Translations under genes and position numbers: made by a program | Notes under the pieces: model-generated | What the model saw: only the letters and a program-made list of their open reading frames with translations | What the model was told of the DNA's origin: nothing | Databases searched by the model: none | Origin: Candidatus Omnitrophica bacterium CG11_big_fil_rev_8_21_14_0_20_41_12 | Lineage (GTDB): Bacteria; Omnitrophota; Gorgyraeia; Gygaellales; Profunditerraquicolaceae | Assembly (NCBI GenBank): GCA_002796135.1 | Contig: PCWB01000057.1 | Location: forward strand, 1-32,357 | DNA length: 32,357 nucleotides | Direction of reading: 5' to 3' | Part shown: in pieces, positions 14,682 to 25,105 of the stretch | Layout of the letters: the number at the start of each line of letters is the position of its first letter | Position numbering within the stretch: the first letter of the stretch is position 1

Positions 14682-15033
14682 TTTTTGGGGAATTTTTCTC
14701 TGTCCAGTTAACGCTCAGGCATGCCAAAACCGGATATTTTGCCGCATCCGTAGATTCCTCTGCCGGAACAATCTCCTGCTGATAACTATAATCTTTAGTT
14801 AAAGATTTTATGACCTGTGCAGAAGATGAGGATAGCGTTTCTCCTTTTAAACTAGCTATCTCTAAATTTTCCATTTTTTCTTTGGCGATCATTAAAGCTG
14901 AAATATTATTTTGCACGGAGTCCGCCCCGCGTAAGGCCAGAATATAGGAATTAGCTACTGTGGTCAAACCCACCCCCAGGATCAACACGCTAATCATTAA
15001 TTCAACTAAAGTAAAGGCGCGCAAATTAATCAC
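14644..15033 (-). CDS. Minor pseudopilin GspI-like prepilin
   Basis: Small prepilin of 129 residues with leader MINLR and motif AFTLVELMISVLILGVGL, again with Ala at -1 and Glu at +5. The short soluble domain contains AKEKMENLEI, which resembles the A-x-x-x-x-E-x-L segment common after the helix of GspI. Size and place between gspG and gspJ fit GspI, the minor pseudopilin that nucleates the tip complex. It overlaps gspG by 8 bp. Confidence 0.82.
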   Translation of the reverse strand: MINLRAFTLVELMISVLILGVGLTTVANSYILALRGADSVQNNISALMIAKEKMENLEIASLKGETLSSSSAQVIKSLTKDYSYQQEIVPAEESTDAAKYPVLACLSVNWTEKNSPKNVTLSTYLLQKK

Positions 15034-15424
15034 CCCAATTTACTACATCATCGGCATTGTCCGGTTGCCCATCTTTGCCTGCAGAATATAGGTCATAGCT
15101 ATCGGAATTATGCTCACCCGGAGCTTTATAAATATATACCTTACCCCAGGGATCCATCGGTTTTTTCTTCAGATACGGACCATGCCAACTCTCAGCGTCA
15201 GATCCCGAGCGGGTTCTTAAATCATCCAGAGACTCCGGATAACTACCCGTATCCATTTCATAAAGGTCTAAAGCCAGAGGAATGCTGGAATTAATATCAG
15301 TTTTGGCTGCTTGAATTCGCGCCTGTTCGCTACGGCCGGCAAGGCGCGGTACAACCATCGCCGATAAAACTCCGATAATAATTACTACCAACATTAACTC
15401 AATCAAAGTAAATGCTCTCTTCAT
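15026..15424 (-). CDS. gspG: Major pseudopilin GspG
   Basis: Protein of 132 residues, a close match to GspG in size and motifs. The leader is only MKRA, followed by FTLIELMLVVIIIGVLSAMVVP, the type IV pilin signature with Glu5. The soluble part has ALDLYEMDTGSYPESLDDL, then WHGPYLKKKPMDPWGKVYIY and DLYSAGKDGQ, which are the GspG core and calcium-binding loop. It polymerises into the periplasmic pseudopilus of a type II secretion system. Ala rather than Gly precedes the cleavage site. The repeat at 15434-15468 lies between this gene and the one before it. Confidence 0.94.
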   Translation of the reverse strand: MKRAFTLIELMLVVIIIGVLSAMVVPRLAGRSEQARIQAAKTDINSSIPLALDLYEMDTGSYPESLDDLRTRSGSDAESWHGPYLKKKPMDPWGKVYIYKAPGEHNSDSYDLYSAGKDGQPDNADDVVNWGD

Positions 15425-15433
15425 AATATCCCC

Positions 15434-15468
15434 CTTTCCCGATTAGATCCGAAACAGTTTCGCTTCTA
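15434..15468. repeat. Third copy of the TTTCCCGATTAG...GAAACAGTTTC repeat
   Basis: The sequence contains TTTCCCGATTAG, a short variable part and GAAACAGTTTC (15451-15461), followed by CGCTTCTA. It is closely similar to the units at 8611-8690, 7 kb away. Read on the minus strand it begins with the TAG stop of the preceding gene (15468-15466), the same placement as the copy after KS-beta. It ends next to the Shine-Dalgarno of gspG. Confidence 0.7.
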
Positions 15469-15996
15469 GGCAAAGGCAACACCTAAAATAACTACATCGA
15501 TTTTTAATAACCCAGTACTTTCATCCTTAACTGATAAATTAACCTTCTCGATCTGCAACAAAATTCCAGCACCTTCAACCTCTGAGACAAAATCCATAAA
15601 ACTCTTTAACTGGCCTTCAGCGCTTAAATTAACCCGGTAAAGAGTTACCCCTCCTTTAACCTTAGTCATACCGCTTGAATTCATATCTAATATTTTCAAT
15701 TTAGATTTTCTGGCCGCACCTTCAACCCTGCTAATGACCATTGCAAATTTATCTTCATCCGAACCCTTCAAGCTTGAATATCCTTCGATTTGTTTTTGAG
15801 CTTTGAGGATCTCTGCGCGATTGTGCTCTAAAGCCATATATTTACGAATGGCTACTTTGGCCTGCGCAATTTCTTGGGAATATGTATTGGTTTTATCATT
15901 AATCGGGCCCAAGACAAAAATCTTAAGTGCAAACAAGATCAACAATCCCCCGACTGATGCCGCCAATATTTTTTCTTTACTGTTTAATTTTCTCAT
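15466..15996 (-). CDS. PilO/GspM-like inner-membrane assembly protein
   Basis: Bitopic membrane protein of 176 residues: a short cytoplasmic start (MRKLNSKEK), one membrane helix at about residues 11-29 (ILAASVGGLLILFALKIFVL), a coiled-coil stretch (residues 33-75) and a small periplasmic ferredoxin-like domain. This is the layout of PilO and GspM, which pair with PilN/GspL to hold the assembly platform. Its start overlaps the PilM/PilN-like gene by 4 bp, the expected order M/N-O. Sequence similarity within this family is low, so the assignment rests on layout and context. Confidence 0.75.
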   Translation of the reverse strand: MRKLNSKEKILAASVGGLLILFALKIFVLGPINDKTNTYSQEIAQAKVAIRKYMALEHNRAEILKAQKQIEGYSSLKGSDEDKFAMVISRVEGAARKSKLKILDMNSSGMTKVKGGVTLYRVNLSAEGQLKSFMDFVSEVEGAGILLQIEKVNLSVKDESTGLLKIDVVILGVAFA

Positions 15997-17366
15997 TTTA
16001 AGAAAATCTCAAAATCGATTATCTCTTTATCTTTTAACCTGCGCCGGCGCGTATAACGGTTCTGCACACCCTTAAAGGTCTCTGAGCTTCCCAAGGTGTT
16101 AGTAAAAGCTAAAATATCCGGGATTGTCTGGGCATAACCTCGCATGGTAAATGATTTACCTAATTCCCAATTATAATTGGTGATCACAATATTATCTGGG
16201 CACAAGCGGTTTAAACCGTTAAGATAGGTCAAAACCGAAGATTTAGGATCCGCATATTGCCGGGCAATCTTTAATTTACTGGTAATATCATCCAGCTCTT
16301 TAGCATCCTTGCCTAAAGCAACAACTCTCTTTTTTAAATCGCCGGCGTAAGACTGACGTTGAACCAGCCTGACTAAGGAGATCCCGGCCAGCATGATTAA
16401 AATATAGATCAACCCCACCCCCAGAATCATTAATTGCTGTAGCTTGAGCTTCATCTCCTTCTGGATTTGAAGTTCCGGAAGGACAAACTTAAGGTCATCT
16501 TTAGCCGCAGGAGTGCTAAAACCCAATATCGCAGATAAAGAGATATCTTTAGGGCCGCTAGCCGTAAAATTATCATACTCCTTAGAAGAAAGATACTGGG
16601 CTTTTAAATTAAAGCCCTTGGCTAGGATAGCTTCAATAGACGCTAATTGCAAGCTCGCTGCGCCGGTTAAAAACAGTTTATCGCAACGGGCATCCGGTAT
16701 CTCATTATTTAAGGCGACTAGGGCCTGCTTTAATTCCGCAGTAAATCTTTCTTTTTCCAAAGGGTCATTCAACTGTTGGGCCCCCTGGGGAATAACAACG
16801 CTTGAACCTAACTTCTGATTATGCACTAAAACCAGATCGCTGTAATTTGCATCGATATCTAAAATCATATACGAAGCGGGTAAAGAAATTTTATTTTTTG
16901 CCACATCCTCAACATAATGTACCAGCCCCTGAGAGCTCATAAAGATAGATTCCGGAAGGACATTGATCGGCACAAAAGAGCTGACGATATTTTTAAAAAC
17001 ATTTTTTAAGGCCACGGCTAGAATTAAATGGCTATTGCTAATGCCGTCAAACCCCAAATTTTGATAGGCCCAGACAACCTCCTCTTTATGATAAGGAATC
17101 TGGCGGACCAAATAAAGCCCAAGCATCTGTTCAATTTCTTTGGAGTCTTGCGAAGGAAGGTCAACGCGGCGAACCATGATTTTATTGCGGCTTAAGACTA
17201 CCGAAACATCCAGATCTTTGCTGCCTCCACTATGCTTTAATATTGAATTTATTGCCGTAGAGATACTCCCCGGCTCAGTATTAGCTAGAGGCTCAACTGC
17301 AACTTTGTGACCAATACTCACCTTCAGCCAGCGTTCCAAGACTTCAATAACGATCTTAGTGCGCAT
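15993..17366 (-). CDS. PilM-PilN fusion (GspL-like) platform protein
   Basis: Protein of 457 residues in two parts. Residues 1 to about 290 have the actin-like fold of PilM or cytoplasmic GspL, with MILDIDANYSDLVLV (168-182) as the second phosphate-loop region and KLFLTGAASL as the following one. A membrane helix lies at 312-333, followed by a coiled coil and a periplasmic domain (YLNGLNRLCPDNIVITNYNW) typical of PilN/Fimbrial assembly (PF05137). GspL has the same fused plan. It links the GspE ATPase to the inner-membrane platform. Encoded between gspF and the PilO-like gene. Confidence 0.83.
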   Translation of the reverse strand: MRTKIVIEVLERWLKVSIGHKVAVEPLANTEPGSISTAINSILKHSGGSKDLDVSVVLSRNKIMVRRVDLPSQDSKEIEQMLGLYLVRQIPYHKEEVVWAYQNLGFDGISNSHLILAVALKNVFKNIVSSFVPINVLPESIFMSSQGLVHYVEDVAKNKISLPASYMILDIDANYSDLVLVHNQKLGSSVVIPQGAQQLNDPLEKERFTAELKQALVALNNEIPDARCDKLFLTGAASLQLASIEAILAKGFNLKAQYLSSKEYDNFTASGPKDISLSAILGFSTPAAKDDLKFVLPELQIQKEMKLKLQQLMILGVGLIYILIMLAGISLVRLVQRQSYAGDLKKRVVALGKDAKELDDITSKLKIARQYADPKSSVLTYLNGLNRLCPDNIVITNYNWELGKSFTMRGYAQTIPDILAFTNTLGSSETFKGVQNRYTRRRRLKDKEIIDFEIFLK

Positions 17367-17375
17367 ATTTATGTT

Positions 17376-18599
17376 TTAGCCACCAACAATTGTATTCATA
17401 TTAAATATCGGCAGGAGCATGGCGATCACCATTGCCCCAATCACTAAACCTAGAACTAAAATTATCGCCGGCTCAATTAAAGAACTTAATGTCTTTAAAT
17501 CCGATTCAATCTCTGCTTCATAAGACTCGGCAATATCCGCCAGCACGCTATCCAGCCTTCCGCCCTCTTCTCCCACCCGGACCATCTGCACAAAGAAATC
17601 CGGAAAAATCTTGAATTTTTCCAGGGCATCGGAAAAAGGTATTCCTTCGCTGATATTTTTACGCACCTCTTCTAATTGCCGGATATAAACAGGATTGCCG
17701 ATAACCGGGCCGGCATCGGTTAATGCCGAAAGTAAATTTACACCGCTTTGTAAAAGCAAGGAAAGGCTACGTGAAAAATTAGCTACCGACTGTTTATAAA
17801 CAATGTCCTTAACTAGCGGGATAAAATATTTTAACTGACTAAAAATACTTTCTTTGCCTGCGCACGTAATTTTTAAGACAAAAATAATCAGCGTAATCAA
17901 AACAACGAGTGCCCACCAGTAGCTTTGTAAAAATCCGGATACTTTCAGCAAAACCAGCGTTGGAACAGGTAGCTGGGCCTGAAAATCATCAAACATCCCG
18001 GCCAGCCGCGGCAGGACAAAAGTGAGCATCACAAAGATTGTGCCGATACCAACCACGCTCATAAATATCGGATAAGCCAAGGCCTGTTTGACTTTGAGCT
18101 TTAAATCCTGGAGCCGGCGTAGGTAATCCAGAAGCTGCATTAAAGCGTCTTTGAGCTTTCCGGTTGATTCACCGGTATGAATAATATTCACATAAAGCCG
18201 AGGGAAATATTTCGGAAATTTTCCCAGGCACGCCGAAAAGGGGACGCCGTCTTTGATATCCCGGATAATCTCCGAGAGCAATTGTTTTTCCGCCCGATTA
18301 TCACAATTTTTTTCTAGCAACCTTAAAGCACTTAACAATTCTACGCGGGAATTAATCAAATTATAAAGCTTTTGCGTAAATAAAACTAGCTGCTTTAAGC
18401 CAAACTTTCCGGCTTTTAATTTGGAGGTACTGGCTAAATTTAATGCTGCCGAAACTGAAGCAACAGCTACAGGATCAACAGAGATCGGCACCAACCCCTG
18501 GTTCAGCAGCTCTTCAAGCACTCCTTCAACATTAGCCCCCTCAATTTTACCCTCGACAATTTCATTAAGATTTTTTTTGGCTTTATATTTGAATTTCAT
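17376..18599 (-). CDS. gspF: Type II secretion / type IV pilus platform protein GspF
   Basis: Polytopic inner-membrane protein of 407 residues, the standard GspF/PilC length. It holds two T2SSF domains (about 70-193 and 273-395), each with the FxxxLxxLxxSGVxLLxAL-type helix (FTQKLYNLINSRVELLSAL and FSRSLSLLLQSGVNLLSAL) and a G-E-x-G-x-L segment (HTGESTGKL and RVGEEGGRL). Membrane helices lie near 170-195, 225-245 and 375-400. It couples GspE ATPase movement to pseudopilus assembly. The N-terminal domain (KYKAKKNLNEIVEGKIEG) is intact. Confidence 0.93.
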   Translation of the reverse strand: MKFKYKAKKNLNEIVEGKIEGANVEGVLEELLNQGLVPISVDPVAVASVSAALNLASTSKLKAGKFGLKQLVLFTQKLYNLINSRVELLSALRLLEKNCDNRAEKQLLSEIIRDIKDGVPFSACLGKFPKYFPRLYVNIIHTGESTGKLKDALMQLLDYLRRLQDLKLKVKQALAYPIFMSVVGIGTIFVMLTFVLPRLAGMFDDFQAQLPVPTLVLLKVSGFLQSYWWALVVLITLIIFVLKITCAGKESIFSQLKYFIPLVKDIVYKQSVANFSRSLSLLLQSGVNLLSALTDAGPVIGNPVYIRQLEEVRKNISEGIPFSDALEKFKIFPDFFVQMVRVGEEGGRLDSVLADIAESYEAEIESDLKTLSSLIEPAIILVLGLVIGAMVIAMLLPIFNMNTIVGG

Positions 18600-18602
18600 T
18601 GA

Positions 18603-20218
18603 TTACTCCAGCTCAACCACGCGTAAAATTTCTTCTTTACTCGTTAGCCCCTGCTCAACTAAAAGCATTCCGTTTTCCATCAGCGTGCGCATTCCTTTTT
18701 CACGCGCCTTAGTTTTAATCTCCTGCGCACTTTTATGAGCAATAATTAAATCACGAATGTCACCGTCAATCACCATAATCTCATAAATCGGCCGGCGGCC
18801 TTTAAATCCTGTCTCGCTGCAGACTTCGCATCCTTTGCCTTTACATTGCGGGCAAAGCAAGCGTACTAAACGCTGCGCAATAATTACCTCAACCGATGAA
18901 GCCAGTAAATAAGGCTGGATTCCCATATCCATGAGCCTGGCAACTCCGCTGGCGGAATCATTAGTATGTAAGGTAGAAAAAACTAAGTGGCCGGTTAAAG
19001 AAGAGCGGATAGCTAAATCCGCGGTTTCCGGATCACGGATCTCCCCGATCATCATAATATCCGGGTCATGACGCAGAACACTTCTTAAGGCATTGGCAAA
19101 AGTCAGCCCGACCTTAGGATTAACATGAATCTGGGTTATCCCTTCAATAGCATACTCAACCGGATCTTCAATGCTGATAATCTTTACCTCTTTACGGTTG
19201 AGACGGCTCAAACAAGTATAAAGCGTAGTTGTTTTACCGCTTCCGGTAGGGCCGGTAATTAAAATAATCCCGTGCGGTTTTTGTATAAGCTTAGTGATTG
19301 TGGCTAAATCCTGCGGCTGAAACCCGATGTTGTCTAAATCTAGAAGCACTTGAGAAGGCAATATCCGGATTACCACATTCTCTCCGAAATAACCCTGCAA
19401 GATCGAGACCCTTAAATCCACCTCCTGTCCATCCAGAAGCCTGACCTTAGCCCGGCCATCCTGCGGTATACGATGCTCCACCACATCTAGGTGACACATA
19501 ATTTTAATCCGGGAAACAATCGCCGGTTCAATATAATAAGCATCCTGGGGCATTTTCATCTCCCGCAAGACCCCGTCGATGCGGTAACGCAAAACCACCT
19601 TATTCACATAAATCTCGACATGGATATCGGTAGCGCGCACCTTAATCGCCTCAGAAATAATCTGATTAACTAATTTTATTACCGATGCTTCATCGGCATT
19701 TTTTTCAATATCTTCAACGCTCTCATCCTTGGTTAATTTAGTTCCGGCGCTGGCCTTATCCTCCATAATCTTATCGACTGTCCCGGCAACTGCCCCATAA
19801 TATTTATGAATAGCGCTCTCCACTTCGTGCCGGCTGGTTAAAATCCGGCTGACCTGAAAACCTAAATTCATTTTTATATTTTCAGCCAACCAGACATCCA
19901 TCGGGTTAAAGACGGCAACCGTAAGCACCTGCCCCTCTAAACTAACCGGTATAAATCCATAGTGCTGGACGAATTTTGCCGGCACTGCTTTAACTGCTTC
20001 CGGTGATATGCGCACCTCTTTTAAACGCAAGACAAAAGGCAAATTAAACTGTTCGGCAAGCACCTTTAAAAGGTCAACCTCTTTAATCTGTCCTGCGCTA
20101 ACCAAAATTTTTCCCAACATATCCCCGCTACCGGAAGACTCTTTTAATGCCTCATCAATCTGCTGCTGTGTAACCAAACCTTTTTTTACCAATAACTCTC
20201 CGAGTAATTTTGTCAACA

Positions 20219-20219
<1 letters not shown>
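18603..20219 (-). CDS. gspE: Assembly ATPase GspE/PilB with MshEN-like N-terminus
   Basis: Hexameric secretion ATPase of 538 residues. Walker A is GPTGSGKT (323-330), the Asp box is around EDPVEYA (351-357), Walker B is DIMMIGEIRD (387-396), the His box is LVFSTLHTNDS, and the zinc site uses Cys456, Cys459, Cys464 and Cys467. The N-terminus shows two 24-residue motifs separated by 5 residues (5-28 and 34-57) of the pattern x-L-G-x2-L-x3-G-x6-L-x3-L-x2-Q, the MshEN layout that binds cyclic di-GMP in some ATPases; the leading Arg of that motif is Leu or Met here, so binding is uncertain. The start overlaps the atpD stop by 1 bp (TAATG). Confidence 0.94.
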
Positions 20220-22457
<2,238 letters not shown>

Positions 22458-22463
22458 CTAAAT

Positions 22464-23924
22464 TTAGTCCGGTAGATTAGCTCTAAAAAATTCTTTAATC
22501 GCTTTATCCAGCTGCGACTTAATCTCTTCGGTTAATTCTCCTTGCTTATTTAAATCATCAATCAAACTTTGATTATATTTTTCCAAATGATTAAAAAATT
22601 TATTTTTAAATATCTTTACCTGGCTCATATCCAATGCCTCTAAAATCTTTTTCTGAAAGGCATAAAAAAGAGAGATCTCTTCGGCCTGAGAAACCGGAAA
22701 ATTATTTTCCTGGGTTAGAATCTCATAAAGCACCCTGCCGCGCTGAAGTTGGGCGGTTGCCTCCGGAGAAAGCTTGGTGCGCAGGCGCGTTAAGCGCAGT
22801 AAAGAGCGGAACTGTACATATTCATAACGCAACCCCGCGCTTAATTCTTTAATTGCCGGACATTGCACCTTGCTGCCGATACGCGAAACCGATAATTCTA
22901 AATCAATCGCCGGCTTAAACCCCTCCTGGAAAAGACTGGTATTTAAATAAATCTGCCCGTCGGTCATGGAAACAATATTGGAACAGATATAGCCGGTAAT
23001 ATCTCCCTGCAGGGTTTCGGCTAAAGGTAAAAATGTCATTGACCCGCCGCCAAATTTAGCTTTTAAGCGGCCTGCCCGCTCCATAAGCTGGGAATGCAAA
23101 AAGAAAATATCTCCGGGGTATGCTTCGCGGCCGGGTGCCCGTTCCAATAGTAGTGACATCTGCCGGTATACCCAACTATGTTTGGTCAGATCATCAAAAA
23201 TTACTAAAACATTCTTACCTTTATACATAAAATATTCGCCTAAAGAAGCTGCAGTATAAGGGCACAGGTACTGCTCGGCAGTAGAGGAGCCGGCAGAAGC
23301 GGAAACTGCCAAGGTATAATCCATTAAACCTCTTTGTTTTAGCTGTTGAATGATTTTATTAAAAGCAGCGTTATTGCCTCCGATCCAACAATAAATACAG
23401 ATGACATCTTTGCCTTTTTGGTTGATAATCGTATCCAGGCAAACACTGCTTTTACCGATCTGCCGGTCGCCGACAACTAATTCACGTTGCCCTTTGCCTA
23501 AAGGAATCAAAAGGTCAATGATCTTAATCCCCGTATGCAGCGACTGATTGATCGGCTCGCGCTCCATGACCCCGGCTGCTTCCCGGAATGCCGGATTAAT
23601 TCCTGCCGGCTCGATCTCTGGCCCCCCGTCCAATGGCCGGCCTAAGGCATCAACCACACGGCCGATAAAATTCTCACCTACCGGGACATTTAATAATTCG
23701 CCTTTACTATAAACCGGATCCCCGACTCTGACCCCCTGCTCATCGCCAAAAACAATTCCATAGGCTCCACTGGGATTAAATTCAATAATCATCCCTTTAT
23801 AGCCATTAGCCAGCTCAATAACCTCGCCGAAAAAACAGTTAGGAAGGCCGCTAATCTTGATGATCCCCTGCCTTACCTCTTCGACACGGCCGACCTCTTT
23901 AATATCTAAAGCTTGGATTTGCAT
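22464..23924 (-). CDS. atpA: F-type ATPase subunit alpha, short N-terminus
   Basis: Regulatory nucleotide-binding subunit of F1, 486 residues. P-loop is GDRQIGKSS (152-160, standard GDRQTGKTA); VIFDDLTKHSWVYRQMSLLLERAPGR and YPGDIFFLHSQLMERA are strongly conserved, and the Arg finger lies in SVSRIGSKVQ. The protein starts at EVGRVEEVRQGIIKISGL, so the ~20-25 residue N-terminal helix that binds subunit delta in standard enzymes is largely missing, in keeping with the absence of a separate delta gene. The residues IGGNNAAF replace IGQK-x-S-T-V. Encoded 1 nt after the b/delta gene. Confidence 0.95.
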   Translation of the reverse strand: MQIQALDIKEVGRVEEVRQGIIKISGLPNCFFGEVIELANGYKGMIIEFNPSGAYGIVFGDEQGVRVGDPVYSKGELLNVPVGENFIGRVVDALGRPLDGGPEIEPAGINPAFREAAGVMEREPINQSLHTGIKIIDLLIPLGKGQRELVVGDRQIGKSSVCLDTIINQKGKDVICIYCWIGGNNAAFNKIIQQLKQRGLMDYTLAVSASAGSSTAEQYLCPYTAASLGEYFMYKGKNVLVIFDDLTKHSWVYRQMSLLLERAPGREAYPGDIFFLHSQLMERAGRLKAKFGGGSMTFLPLAETLQGDITGYICSNIVSMTDGQIYLNTSLFQEGFKPAIDLELSVSRIGSKVQCPAIKELSAGLRYEYVQFRSLLRLTRLRTKLSPEATAQLQRGRVLYEILTQENNFPVSQAEEISLFYAFQKKILEALDMSQVKIFKNKFFNHLEKYNQSLIDDLNKQGELTEEIKSQLDKAIKEFFRANLPD

Positions 23925-23925
23925 A

Positions 23926-24645
23926 TTATTTTTTAAAATGGGGAAGAATTCTTTGCAGTTTATTTTTTAAAGATCCATCGATAACCAGCCCGCCGATCTC
24001 AACGATTAATCCACCGATCAGATCATTTTTCAAGCTCTCCTCAAAGATCATCTCTTTGCCGGTTTTTTCTTTTAAAACCTGTTGTAGATTTTCTTTCTGG
24101 TCTTTTCTCAATAAGTGGCTGGAGCTAACCTTAACCTTATCTGAAACTATAGTAAATTGATCTTTTGGAAGTTTGGAAATTTCTGAGATAATTTCTGAGA
24201 TGAATTCCTGTTGCAGATTTTCTTTGTCTTTTTCACTTAGAAGCTCCTCAACCAGCTTCATCGCCAAATCCAAGCTATGCGCCTCTGACTCCTTTAAATG
24301 TTTTTCCTTAGATTTTTCTACCTCGATATTGCCATCGGCAATAATTTTCTCTACCTGGCCCTTGGCTTGATCCTCCATCTCCATGCACAGCTTAACCCCC
24401 TCTTTACGCGCCTCTTCCATAATTAAACTGGCTTCATCGCGTGCTCGCTTAATCTCGGCATCTCCTTCTGCTTTGGCACGCTTAAGCTCGTCGGTAAGCT
24501 GTTGTTCCTTAACTAAATTTTCTTCATGCAGGCTATTTAATCTGGCTACAGCAGCATTTAAATGATAGGAAAAAAGGAAACGCAAAAAAAGAACTACCCC
24601 GGTAAAAACAATTGCCATGATTATGATTAACAGGCTTAAAGGCAT
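23926..24645 (-). CDS. atpF: F-type ATPase subunit b with delta-like C-terminus
   Basis: Peripheral-stalk protein of 239 residues, longer than a normal b subunit (about 160). It begins with one membrane helix (LSLLIIIMAIVFTGVVLFL) and continues as a long charged coiled coil to about residue 140. The C-terminal part ends with DLIGGLIVEIGGLVIDGSLK, which is the signature end of subunit delta (L-I-G-G-x-x-x-x-I-G-x-x-V-x-D-G-S). It therefore appears to be a b-delta fusion that alone forms the stalk, an arrangement also seen in N-type and some other atypical F-ATPases. No separate delta gene is present. Confidence 0.9.
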   Translation of the reverse strand: MPLSLLIIIMAIVFTGVVLFLRFLFSYHLNAAVARLNSLHEENLVKEQQLTDELKRAKAEGDAEIKRARDEASLIMEEARKEGVKLCMEMEDQAKGQVEKIIADGNIEVEKSKEKHLKESEAHSLDLAMKLVEELLSEKDKENLQQEFISEIISEISKLPKDQFTIVSDKVKVSSSHLLRKDQKENLQQVLKEKTGKEMIFEESLKNDLIGGLIVEIGGLVIDGSLKNKLQRILPHFKK

Positions 24646-24657
24646 GCTCTCCCTTCG

Positions 24658-24870
24658 CTACTTGGCAAATAAATTATAAATAATCAATAATGCTAAAACC
24701 GCAATCGCCTCAGAGAATATAAATGATAGAATCATGACAATAAATATCTTAGCTGATGCCGCCGGATTGCGCGCTACAGATTTGACTGCCGCCGACCCGA
24801 CCATCGCAATTACTGCCGCTGGGCCTGCGGTACTAAGAAACATCACTAGGATTAAAGCAAAAGTCGACAT
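24658..24870 (-). CDS. atpE: F-type ATPase subunit c, atypical ion site
   Basis: Proteolipid of 70 residues with two membrane helices joined by the polar loop SVARNPAA (R34-N35-P36), which contacts gamma/epsilon. The ion-carrying carboxylate is Glu54 in FIFSEAIAVLAL. The usual helix-1 glycine ladder (G-x-G-x-G-x-G) is replaced by GPAAVIAMVG (16-25). By alignment the position of the sodium-binding Gln of Ilyobacter-type rings is Ile21, and the residues after Glu54 are Ala-Ile-Ala rather than Ser-Thr, so a proton-type site is more likely than a sodium site. Loss of the glycine ladder may change ring packing. Confidence 0.92.
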   Translation of the reverse strand: MSTFALILVMFLSTAGPAAVIAMVGSAAVKSVARNPAASAKIFIVMILSFIFSEAIAVLALLIIYNLFAK

Positions 24871-24879
24871 ATCTGGTAA

Positions 24880-25104
24880 TTAAACCTCCACAAACAAAAC
24901 TAATTTATTGCTGCGTAAAAAAGCAATTCCGTCTTTGATGGCCGTGCACTGTTTACCGCTTCTTATTACGCCTTTTCGTAAACGGATTAAAAAAGGCTCA
25001 TGAAAATCTAAAATACAGAGGTTCCCGTCTTCAGCCGGCAGGCGTACCTCTTTTGCCTGGCCTTCCCAAATTATTTTTTTCGGCTCTAATATAGAAACCT
25101 GCAT
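24880..25104 (-). CDS. atpC: F-type ATPase subunit epsilon, beta-sandwich only
   Basis: Protein of 74 residues that corresponds to the N-terminal beta-sandwich of epsilon: MQVSILEPKKIIWEGQAKEV is the usual first strand pair (x-V-x-(I/V)-x-P-x-x-x-x-(F/W)-x-G-x-(A/V)), followed by LPAEDGNLCIL, which replaces LPG-x-x-G-x-x-x-(V/I)-L. The family is normally 130-140 residues; the C-terminal helical hairpin that inhibits ATP hydrolysis is absent, and the gene ends cleanly rather than by frameshift. It starts the ATPase set, 1 nt after the diguanylate cyclase stop. Confidence 0.85.
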   Translation of the reverse strand: MQVSILEPKKIIWEGQAKEVRLPAEDGNLCILDFHEPFLIRLRKGVIRSGKQCTAIKDGIAFLRSNKLVLFVEV

Positions 25105-25105
25105 C

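Noticed and set aside
24658-24870. Sodium-type c ring
   Set aside because: The Gln in helix 1 and the Ser-Thr after the key Glu that mark sodium-binding rings are absent.
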